This document shows positions 53,585 through 63,174 of a stretch of DNA of 64,000 nucleotides, piece by piece. This DNA comes from Bombyx mori (taxonomy: Eukaryota > Arthropoda > Insecta > Lepidoptera > Bombycidae), in the NCBI RefSeq assembly GCF_030269925.1, contig NC_085135.1, positions 7,192,753 to 7,256,752 on the forward strand. The letters are read 5' to 3'. How positions within the stretch are numbered: the first letter of the stretch is position 1; each line of letters begins with the position of its first letter. The notes under the pieces are model-generated. The model was not told the DNA's origin, did not search any database, and saw only the letters and a list, made by a program, of their open reading frames with translations. The translations under genes were made by a program, and so were the position numbers.

Positions 53585-56500
53585 TTTCTACAATTACCCG
53601 CGATAATGATGGCCGATATACGGTTGAGTTACCATTTAGTAGAAATCCCGCCGACCTGGGCAAGTCTTATACTGTTGCTCACCGCCGTTTTCTTTCGCTC
53701 GAACGTAAGTTTGTTCAATTACCCTCACTCCGCGATGATTACGATATCGTTATACAGGATTACATTAGTAAAGGTTATTTAACTGAAATTAACGACACCG
53801 CTAAGGAAACCGATAACGGTTATTATATACCGCACCATGCAGTTATCCGCCCAAGTAAGACTACCACTAAACTACGTGTAGTTCTTGATGCTAGTGCTAA
53901 AACATCTAGTGGACTGTCACTTAATGACGTCTTGCATACTGGTCCAAATTTACAGGCAGACTTATTTTTGCTTTTACTCCGCTTTCGTTTGTTCCCTGTG
54001 GCATTGTGCGCTGATGTGGAACAAATGTACTTACGCATTAGGGTGACCACAGACCACCATATATATTTAAAAATATTGTACCGCTTTAAAAATGATAAAC
54101 TTCGCATTTTCGCTTTTAACTGTCTGCCCTTTGGTTTAAAGTCATCACCTTATTTAGCAATGCGTACTATACGTCAATTAGCATCAGAAGAATGTTATCG
54201 TTATCCAGAAGCCGCTAGTGTAGCTGAGTCTCAATTATATATGGATGATCTCGTCACATCCCTACACGAAGATATTTCAGCTATCAAACTATCGAAACAA
54301 CTAATTTCACTCTTTAAATCAGGAGGTTTTAATTTAACAAAATGGGCAAGTAACTTCACTGCCTTTCTTAATAGCCTTCCAGAAACGCACCGCTCTTCTG
54401 AAAGCTTCTCTGATGATGCTAATAATACCATGAAAGTTTTAGGCCTTGCATGGCTTCCCGCTAATGACTCATTTTTTATGACGAGCTCAAACACTAATGA
54501 AAAGTGCACTAAAAGAACAATATTATCTTTAGTCGCACGCTTGTTCGACGTGCTTGGTTTAGTTGCTCCAGTTATACTGTTCGCTAAATTGCTTATTAAG
54601 GAACTCTGGAATTCTAAAATAGACTGGGATGATACACCTCCAGATACAATTATTTACCGCTACTCTTCACTTGTGAAAAAGCTTCCATTGCTTTCAACTA
54701 TAGCAATACCGCGCCATATTGGAGTTTCCAAAGACTGTGAAGTAAATATTGTTGCATTTTGTGATGCAAGCTTGAACGCTTACGGTTGCGTTGTTTATTT
54801 ACACATTACAGATCCCACAGGAGATATTACTTTAAGATTATTGTGCTCAAAATCAAAGGTTTCTCCGGTTAAGATAACTACATTAGCTCGCCTTGAGCTT
54901 TGTGCCGCTCTTGTTTTGTCAAAATTAGTTAAACTTATTTATAACGCTTATAATTCTTTACATCCTATCACCGCTATATACGCTTTCTCAGATTCTACAA
55001 TTGCTCTTTCTTGGATTAAATCTTCCCCGCATAGATGGTCAATATTTGTAGGAAACCGCATCGCTCAAATTCAGGAGAATTTATCACCTGACCGCTTTTT
55101 TCATATTAATGGTAAGGAAAATCCTAGCGATTGTGTGTCACGAGGTCTTTTACCGTCACAAATTATTAATAACTCGCTTTGGTGGCAGGGTCCTTCTTGG
55201 GCCTGCTATCCTATTTCACAATGGCCTATTGAACCTTTTGTACCTTGTAAATCTGGAAGTGACATACCTGAAATGAAAAAATCTGTAACACTTACCGCTT
55301 TAACTGTTGTCGAAGATTCCCCAATATATCAACTTGGGTTGAGAATTTCGTCATGGTCAAAACTTCTTCGCTGTGTTGTTTATGTACTTCGATTTATAAG
55401 AAAATTACCGCGAAACAAGTTTGTAACCGCATTCGATTTAAATACTGCTGAGAAAGCTATTATTCGAGCTCTTCAAGCTAAATATTTTGGTCATGATATT
55501 GCCAGCATTAGAAAATTAGATTTACCTTCGAAAAATATTCGTAAACTTAGTCCATTTATTGACGAAGATGGAATTTTGCGTATTCAGGGTAGACTTTCGA
55601 ACTCTGATTTACCGTTTGAAATGCAACACCCCGCTTTATTGCCAAAACACGATCACATAATAAATATTATTGTTGATTATTTTCATAATACAAACTTGCA
55701 CACTGGTCCGGACCTTTTGATGTCCATTATTCGTCAACGCTTTTGGATATTGTCCGCTAGAAACGTTATAAGAAAAAGAGTGCATATGTGTAAATCATGT
55801 TTTCGAGTATCACCTTCACACCCAACTCCCATGATGGCTGACCTTCCGTCAAGCCGTGTAATGGAGGCCAAAGCTTTCTGTCACACTGGAGTAGATTACG
55901 CGGGCCCATTTAAGATAACGCTTGTACGCAAACGTGGTCATCATTCACAAAAGGCTTACATTTGCCTGTTCGTATGCTTAACGACAAAGGCTGTACATAT
56001 TGAGTTAGCCTCGGATTTGTCAACGGACTCATTTCTTGCCGCTTTCAAACGTTTTATATCTCGTCGAGGTCCAGTTTCTTTCATGTATTCAGATAATGGC
56101 ACTAATTTTGTTGGCGCAAAGGCTCAGTTAGATGAAATGTACAAACTTCTAGTTTCAAATAATTTTATATCCGCATGGAATGATGAATTAACTAAATACC
56201 GAATCATTTGGAAGATGATCCCGCCTCGGGCTCCACATTTTGGAGGTTTATGGGAATCAAACATTAAATCCGTTAAAACCCATTTAAATAGAGTAATAGG
56301 CGCACAAATTCTCACTTACGAAGAGATGTTAACGGTGTTGAATCAAGTAGAATGTCTTATGAATTCCAGACCTTTATGTCTTTTATCCGCAGATCCCAAC
56401 CCCGAAATTCTCACACCCGCACATTTTTTGATGTCCACTCCTTTGCAGTATTTACCCGCGTCTGAATTGTCCGCAAATCAGATGAGTCTAACTAATCGCA

Positions 56501-56787
56501 AAGCGTTGTTAGATAGTTTGGTTAATTCCTATTGGAGGAAATGGAGATTAGAGTACCTGCATACGTTGCAAGTCAGACAGAAGTGGTGTACATCAGATAA
56601 CCCCGTGAAGGTTGGGACAGTAGTTCTTATTCATCAAGATGACATTCCACCGCTCCGCTGGCCACTTGGCGTTATACAAGAGGTGTATCCAGGTGTCGAT
56701 AACATTGTACGCGTTGCTTTGGTAAAAACGAAATCTGGATTTCTTAAACGTCCAGTTGTAAAATTATATCCGCTACCGCTAGAATAA
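53585..56787 (+). pseudogene. BEL/Pao copy 2 pol: RT, RNase H, integrase (frame intact, N-part cut by solo LTR)
   Basis: Open without a stop for about 1,067 codons after the solo LTR. RT: LRVVLDASAKTSSG, LCADVEQMYLRI, NCLPFGLKSSPYLAMR and YMDDLVTS. RNase H: AFCDASLNAYG, LARLELCAALVL and AFSDSTIALSWI. Integrase zinc domain with HNTNLHTGPDLL and CKSCFRVSPSHP; catalytic motifs TGVDYAGPF, YSDNGTNFVG and a Glu in HFGGLWESNIKSVK. The C-terminal DUF5641-like region (LMSTPLQYLP; WRKWRLEYLHTLQVRQKW) is typical of Pao. It ends at TAA 56785-56787, ~180 bp before the 3' LTR. The enzymes look functional, but ribosomes from gag would meet stops in the inserted LTR. Confidence 0.93.
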
Positions 56788-56966
56788 ATTAGAGTACCGC
56801 ATGTCATCAACCGCTTCAACTCTACTCGTAAACATTCATGATGGCTTATTATTAATTAAAATTTGTTTCTTTTCAAATAACTTCCCGCTATTTAAGCTTT
56901 ATGCTTCCTATCTTAGTATCTTTATATATTTGTTGAAAGTCCTGCGAACTTTCAAGGCGGGCAGGA

Positions 56967-57518
56967 TGGTCACGCGCGGATTTAGTAATGGGATGCTAAT
57001 GAATTATTGGGATGGCGCCACCTTTGGAGTTTGTCAGTTACTAATTACCGCGAGCGTAATTTAATCCAAAGCGTGGTGTTAGCTCCCGATCGATAACGCT
57101 TCACCGCTAGCTGCCTAGATGGCGGCACATGTACCGTAGTGCATGTAGTGCTTGTGCTTACGAAAAGCTACGTGAGCTTCGCCCCCCTCCCGCCGCCCGC
57201 GTGCTTCCATCGCCGAAGCCCGCACCACAGTCACTGGCAAGGTCTACAGGTGAGTGCAAGTTCTTTTAATTTATTGCCATTTTATTGCTGCTTCCGTGTA
57301 ATCATTCGCCCGCCCGCTCGCTTATGTGTATTTAATTTATATCTTTAGTTTGATTACTAGCTTTTGTTTACCGCTATATAGTTTTACCGCTCCGCTAATT
57401 ATAAGTGACAAACATTTGTCACATACCGCTTAGGACGGCTATTTACACGCCTTTCTACAACCCCGCTATATATGCTCCCGCCGCAGGAGGGCTATTTACA
57501 CGCCCCCTTGCTACCCCA
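56967..57518 (+). repeat. BEL/Pao copy 2, 3' LTR (552 bp)
   Basis: Nearly identical to the 5' LTR; visible differences are one missing T and the CTACAACCCCGC versus CTATAACCTCGC stretch. It is preceded by a purine-rich AAGGCGGGCAGGA, the likely second-strand primer. Confidence 0.95.
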
Positions 57519-58118
57519 AGCCTATACCTGAATTTAGGCGAGAAGAGGCCTCATCAATATTCTTAGAAGAAACGTAGAGTGCGAGATCATCAGCATATTG
57601 TAGAACTTGACAAAAGGAATTAACCGAAAGCTCTAAATCGTACGTATAAATACTGTAAAGTAACGGGCTGAGGACTGACCCTTGGGGGAGCCCCTTCCAC
57701 AGCTGTCTGGGAGAGGAAGAATAATTTGGAGCACGAATATATACGAATCTAGGAGACAGGAGATTAAAAATTATGTTTACAATCTTCGCAGGAATACTTA
57801 GCTGGAGCATTTTCTGCCTGAGCACTGGAAGAAGAACATTGTCATACGCAGATGATATGTCCAGAAAAACACCTACTAAAGACTCATTTTTAGAGAAGGA
57901 AATACGAACGTCTGTTACAAATATGCTTAAACTATCCATAGTACTAAAACCTTTTCGGAATCCAAATTGAGATTTAGCTAATATGTTTCTATTTTCCACA
58001 ATCCATTCCAAACGATTCTTGATTAAATGTTCCAATATCTTAGCCATTGTACAGGACAAAGCGATTGGCCGATAGCTAGAAGGGTCAGAGCTGGGCTTTC
58101 CAGGTTTTAAAATAGGGA
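57519..58118 (-). pseudogene. LINE B copy 3, 5'-truncated remainder (RT domain)
   Basis: Continues copy 3 beyond BEL copy 2 (target duplication AGCCT, 57519-57523). The minus strand encodes the RT core: SSYRPIALSCTMAKILEHL, GVFLDISSAYDNV, LPQGSVLSPLLYSIY and QYADDLALY, in frame with the part left of BEL. It stops abruptly at 58118 at the Gypsy 2 LTR; endonuclease and ORF1 are missing, either through incomplete retrotransposition or later loss. Confidence 0.9.
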
Positions 58119-58254
58119 TGTGTTTGTTGTGGATGTTTCAGTCATTGTTTTGATTATAATAAAACTATAATTGAATACTTAAATCACTCATTTTTAATTT
58201 TCTTTAGCGTCCATCTTTTACGTTACATTTTTATCTGTGTTGCCAGTCCTATAA
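58119..58254 (-). repeat. putative 3' LTR of Gypsy 2 (about 136 bp)
   Basis: On the sense strand it follows a polypurine tract (AAAAGGGGGGGA, 58255-58266), starts TGTTTATAGGACTGG and ends CAACAAACA, giving TG...CA ends. No second LTR is in the window, so the limits are inferred from these signals. Confidence 0.55.
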
Positions 58255-58305
58255 ACATCCCCCCCTTTTAAAGTACAACTCCCCTTTATCTATTATGTAA
58301 TACAT

Positions 58306-59387
58306 TTAGCCAATATCAACAAAATCCTTAAATCTAGTGGGTTTCTTAACTACTCGTCCACTCCTTGTTATTTTATCATTACTAGATTGTTCATTTAAGC
58401 CACCCCTGCTGGTCCTGCTGCTGGGAGTAGGTAGATTAGCATTATTTGTAGAACTATCCAAGGACCTACTTCTCTCCCGTGATCTTGCTGGACTCGCCTG
58501 GGTTGCCATGTTACTTCCACATACTATTTTTTCTAAGCTAGGCTCTTGTATAACATATTTAGCTGAAGGCTGACACATGCTATTATCTAATACAATATCA
58601 GGTATATATATATCTACAGCAAAATTATGATTTTTTTACTTTAGTTGTTCTACAATTGTTTTTTGTATCAGGTGATCTGTCTGGCACTCTTTCTAAAATA
58701 TATTTTCTGTTTCTTCGGTATATTTTTCCTTCACTATCAGCTACTAAATAAGAACGGGGCTCAGTACATTTTTTTATAATTTTTCCTTTTTGCCAATTTG
58801 AATCTAATGTTTTCTTGAAATATACCTCTTGGTGAAGTTTTAATTGGGGTAATTCTTTTGCACATTTGTCATAATTCTTTTTTACAGAGTTTAAATGGTT
58901 ATAATATTTACTGTCACAATAAAACAATTTAGGCTTAAGTGTGCTTCTAGGTACTGGTATGAGTGAATTTAAGTTTCTAGAGTACAATAATTGTGCAGGC
59001 GATGGCATATAAGGTTTAGGTGTATTTCTATAATTTAGCAAACCAAGGTATGGGTCTGAGCCATCCTCATTACATTTTCTTAGAATATTTTTAAATATTT
59101 TTACACCACTTTCACTTAACCCATTTGATTGAGAATGCTTTGGGTTTGATTTTATGTGCTCAAATTTATAATAAAAAGCAAATTCTTTAAATTTCTCTGA
59201 CGTAAACTGTGTACCACAATCTGTAACTACAAGTGATGGTATGCCATGCCTTCCAAAAATAGATTTGCAGTTCACTATTACACAATCACTTGTCAAATTA
59301 TCTAGTTTACATACTTCAATGAATTTAGTATAATAATCCATGAATACCAGATAATCTTTATTATTCAGAATACAATTCAATGCCAAG
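58306..59387 (-). pseudogene. Gypsy 2 integrase C-terminal two-thirds, one frameshift
   Basis: The minus strand encodes FMDYYTKFIEV (first Asp), VVTDCGTQFTSEKF (second Asp; the usual Asn-Gly reads Cys-Gly) and SQSNGLSESGVKIF (third Glu), as in K02A2.6-like Gypsy integrases. A one-base change in an A-run near 58628-58635 shifts the frame; the tail continues to TAA 58306 with SGRVVKKPTRFKDFVDIG, a typical C-terminus. The HHCC domain is cut off at about 59387 where GC-rich sequence begins; the first residues near the junction also look out of frame. Dead fragment. Confidence 0.85.
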
Positions 59388-59528
59388 TGCACGGCTTGGG
59401 GTTCCCCCCGCACGGATGCGCGAGGCGAGGCCCTTTCGGAGTAGGCGATCGCGACCGGCTTCTGTCTCCTAAACAGAGGTACGGTCGCGACTTGCGTGCG
59501 GTGGAACGGGGAATCCCACGTGGACGTA
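59388..59528. other. GC-rich segment of unknown origin at the Gypsy 2/R1 junction
   Basis: Abrupt change from AT-rich to GC-rich sequence. Neither strand gives recognisable protein motifs. It may be another part of the adjoining R1 element or another LINE. An uninterrupted minus frame crosses it but looks fortuitous. Confidence 0.3.
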
Positions 59529-60402
59529 ACTGCTTCCAAACGTCGGGGGTCCCGATCAGGTGGCGCGCCGCCTCTACATGGGGGTGGTGCGGTCGATGGC
59601 ACTATACGGGGCTCCCGTATGGTGCCACGCCCTGACCCGCAAGAACGTCGCGGCGCTGCGACGTCCGCAGCGCGCGATCGCGGTCAGGGCGATCCGAGGA
59701 TACCGCACCGTCTCCTTCGAGGCGGCGTGCTTGCTCGCCGGGGCGCCACCCTGGGACCTGGAGGCGTGGTCTCGCCGCTTGGCGGACCCGTCGGCCGGCC
59801 TCCGTACCGTCGAGGCGGTCCGCCCGGTTCTCGCGGACTGGGTGGGCCGCGACCGCGGATGCCTCACCTTCCGGCTGACGCAAATGTTGACCGGCCATGT
59901 TGTTTTGGCCATGTTGTTTTGGCCGGTACCTTTTCAAAATAGCCGGAAGGAAACCGACGGCGCAGTGCCACCACTGCGCGGACCGCGACGAGGAAGACAC
60001 AGCGGAACACACGCTGGCGCGTTGCTCTGGATTCGATGAGCAACGCGCCGCCCTCGTCGCGGTCATAGGAGAGGACCTCTCGCTGCCGCGCGTCGTGGCT
60101 ACGATGCTCGGCAGCGACGCGTCCTGGAAGGCGATGCTCGACTTCTGCGAGTCCACCATCTCGCAGAAGGAGGCGGCGGAGCGAGAGAGGGAGAGCTCTT
60201 CCCTTTCCGCACCGATCCGTCGCCGTCGAGCCGGGGGCCGGAGGCGGGAATACGCCCGTACGTCCCGGCCCCTGTAGGTGGCGGCCTCCCCCCGGTGAAG
60301 GTCAAGGGGCGACCTGAGGGGGTGAGGCCGCGCGGCGCGCTACCAGCACTCTAGCGCGCTGCCGTGGAGTGAATAGAGCGACCGGTCGACCTATCCGTAA
60401 CG
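59529..60402 (+). pseudogene. R1-clade LINE ORF2 C-terminus and 3' UTR
   Basis: Encodes the post-RT region of an R1-type element: LPNVGGPDQVARRLYMGVV, LYGAPVWCHALT and RAIRGYRTVSFEAACLLAG, then the C-terminal zinc motif CHHCADRDEEDTAEHTLARC. It ends at TAG 60277 after a basic tail (RRRRAGGRRREYARTSRP). A 14-bp tandem duplication (CATGTTGTTTTGGC twice, 59898-59925), with a nearby base loss, shifts the frame before the zinc motif. The 3' UTR is GC-rich and runs to about 60402. The matching RT half lies inverted at 62513-63174. Confidence 0.8.
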
Positions 60403-62514
60403 ATAGGATTTTTTAACGCTTACGGTTTCGCAAATCAACGTGATCAGGTTTGTGATTTTTTGCGTGACCATCAAATTGACATCTTTTTGGTGCAGTAGAC
60501 CCTGCTTAAGCCCGCGCGTCGCGACCCTAAAATCGCGAACTATAACATGGTTAGGAACGACAGGCTCACTGCTCGTGGTGGTGGTACCGTCATTTACTAT
60601 AGACGAGCCCTGCACTGCGTCCCACTCGACCCCCCCGCGATTTCTAACATCGAAGCATCAGTATGTCGAATCTCACTGACTGGACACGCGCCGATCGTTA
60701 TCGCGTCCGTTTATCTTCCACCGGATAAGATCGTTCTAAGCAGTGATATCGAGGCGCTGCTCAGCATGGGAAGCTCTGTCATTCTGGCGGGCGACCTAAA
60801 TTGTAAACACGTCAGGTGGAACTCACACACCACAACCCCGAATGGCAGGCGGCTTGACGCGTTAGTCGATGTTCTCGCCTTCGATATCGTCGCTCCGCTA
60901 ACCCCGACTCACTACCCGCTAAATATCGCGCATCGCCCGGATATACTCGACATAGCGTTATTAAAAAACGTAACCCTGCGCTTACACTCGATCGAAGTAG
61001 TTTCAGAGTTAGATTCAGACCACCGTCCCGTCGTTATGAAGCTCGGTCGCGCTCCCGATTCCGTTGCCGTCACGAGGACTGTGGTGGATTGGCACACGCT
61101 GGGCATCAGCCTGGCTGAATCTGATCCACCATCGCTCCCGTTTAACCCGGACTCTACCCCGTCTCCTCAGGATACCGCTGAAGCCATAGACATCTTAACG
61201 TCACACATCACCTCGACATTAGATAGGTCATCGAAGCAAGTTGTAGCGGAGGACTTCCTTCATCGCTTCAAATTGCCCGACGATATTAGGGAACTCCTTA
61301 GAGCTAAGAACGCCTCGATCCGCGCCTATGATAGGTATCCTACCGTGGATAATCGTATTCGAATGCGTGCCCTACAACGCGACGTAAAGTCTCGCATCGC
61401 CGAAGTCCGAGATGCCAGATGGTCTGATTTCTTAGAAGGACTCGCGCCTTCCCAAAGGTCTTACTACCGCTTAGCTCGTACTCTCAAATCGGATACGGTA
61501 GTAACTATGCCCCCCCTCGTAGGCCCCTCAGGCCGACTCGCGGCGTTCGATGATGATGAAAAAGCAGAGCTGCTGGCCGATACATTGCAAACCCAGTGCA
61601 CGCCCAGAACTCAATCCGTGGACCCTGTTCATGTAGAATTAGTAGACAGTGAAGTAGAACGCAGAGCCTCCTTGCCACCCTCGGATGCGTTACCACCCGT
61701 TACCCCGATGGAAGTTAAAGACTTGATCAAAGACCTATGTCCTCGCAAGGCTCCCGGTTGCGACGGTATATCCAACCGCGTTATTAAACTTCTACCCGTC
61801 CAACTCATCGTGATGTTGGCATCTATTTTCAATGCCGCTATGGCGAACTGTATCTTTCCCGCGGTGTGGAAAGAAGCGGACGTTATCGGCATACATAAAC
61901 CCGGTAAACCAAAAAATCATCCGACGAGCTACCGCCCGATTAGCCTCCTCATGTCTCTAGGCAAACTGTATGAGCGTCTGCTCTACAAACGCCTCAGAGA
62001 CTTCGTCTCATCCAAGGGCATTCTCATCGATGAACAATTCGGATTCCGTACAAATCACTCATGCGTTCAACAGGTGCACCGCCTCACGGAGCACATTCTT
62101 GTGGGGCTTAATCGACCAAAACCGTTATACACGGGAGCTCTCTTCTTCGACGTCGCAAAAGCGTTCGACAAAGTCTGGCACAATGGTTTGATTTTCAAAC
62201 TATTCAACATGGGCGTGCCGGATAGTCTCGTGCTCATCATACGGGACTTCTTGTCGAACCGCTCTTTTCGATATCGAGTCGAGGGAACCCGCTCCTCCCC
62301 ACGATCTCTCACAGCTGGAGTCCCGCAAGGCTGTGTCCTCTCACCCCTCCTATTTAGCTTATTCGTCAACGATATTCCCCGGTCGTCGCCGACCCAGCTA
62401 GCCTTATTTGCTGACGACACAACCGTTTACCACTCAAGTAGAAAAAAGTCCCTAATCGCGAGTAAGCTCCAGAGCGCAGCGTTAACCCTCGTTCAGAAAA
62501 TGGCGCATAGATAG
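60403..62514 (+). pseudogene. Jockey-clade endonuclease-reverse transcriptase, 3'-truncated
   Basis: The frame opens at 60403 with the endonuclease start (FFNAYGFANQRDQVCDFL). A TAG at 60496-60498 replaces the Glu of the QET catalytic motif (FLVQ*TLLKP). From ATG 60547 the chain is open: GDLNCKHVRWNS, SDHRPVVMK, then RT motifs SYRPISLLMSLGK, FFDVAKAFDKVWH, GVPQGCVLSPLLFSLF and FADDTTVYHSS. It stops at 62514, just after the palm, where R1 sequence begins on the other strand; the thumb region and 3' UTR are missing. Base composition is more GC-rich than its AT-rich surroundings. Confidence 0.88.
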
Positions 62515-63174
62515 CCGGCCGTCGCTATCATCGAGGGCCCAACTTCTCAAAGTGAGCGCGGAAGTTCCACCGACCATCCAGTTCGAGGCCGAGGTACCGA
62601 AGACCGTCACCCCGACCCCGACGCGGACGCCTCCGATCACGAGGTGGGCACCCAGAGGCGGCGCTCGTCCCGGCCCGTGAAACAGCAGGGCCTGGGTTTT
62701 GTCGAGCGCCACCTCGAGCCCCAACTGTCGGATCCTAGTGACGACGTGTGCCACGCCTGCGCACGCCAGACGGGCAGACTCCCGGTAGTCCGTCCCCGGA
62801 GCCACGACCAACGTGTCGTCGGCGTAACAAATTACGCTCAGCCCGGGGAGGGGACCCCGAATGACGCCCCGCAGGACCCAGTCGTAGCCGATGTTCCACA
62901 GCAGGGGGCCCAGGACAGACCCTTGCGGAACACCGCGCTCGACCGAAAAGCGGTACATCGCCCCACCGTGTCCGATGCACTGGATCGACCTGCCCTCGAG
63001 GTAGGAGCCGATCAGTCGGCGGAGGTATGCGGGGACGCCGTGATACTCCAGCGCCCCCGCGATCACCGACCAGGGCAGGGTGTTGAAGGCGTTCCTTACA
63101 TCTAAGGATAACGCCATCGCCACCCCGCCCCGGGATACGGCTTCGTCGGAGAGGGCCCGCACGCGCACGATGAA
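62513..63174 (-). pseudogene. R1-clade LINE reverse transcriptase fragment (inverted half)
   Basis: The minus strand encodes RT motifs LSLDVRNAFNTLPW, GVPQGSVLGPLLWNIGYD and ICYADDTLVVAPG, then the R1-typical GVRVGVGVTV. A one-base shift follows near 62600 (the next codons read YLGLELDGRW in the other frame). It begins abruptly at 63174 and ends at the Jockey junction. Its last residues lead directly into what the + strand encodes from 59529, suggesting the two were once one R1 ORF. Confidence 0.82.

Larger units (their letters stand above)
50167..57518 (+). mobile_element. BEL/Pao LTR retrotransposon, copy 2, nearly intact
   Basis: LTRs at 50167-50719 and 56967-57518 differ at only a few positions. 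Target duplication AGCCT lies at 50162-50166 and 57519-57523 within LINE B copy 3. Gag-protease and RT-RNase H-integrase are in the same frame, separated by one UGA (53005-53007). The only gross lesion is a 374-bp solo LTR with its TATA duplication (53207-53584), 378 bp in total, which preserves register but brings stop codons. Related to but independently inserted from copy 1, as the target sites differ. Confidence 0.96.

Noticed and set aside
56634..57064. Small frames at the end of BEL pol and in the 3' UTR (also at 27200-27630) as accessory or env genes
   Set aside because: They lie antisense to pol or in the UTR/LTR, lack signal peptides plus a glycoprotein pattern, and would be unusual for this clade.
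59388..63174. GC-rich block with many long frames on both strands, suggesting bacterial contamination or horizontal transfer
   Set aside because: The frames contain R1- and Jockey-clade RT motifs; GC-rich R1 elements are normal in insects and explain the composition.
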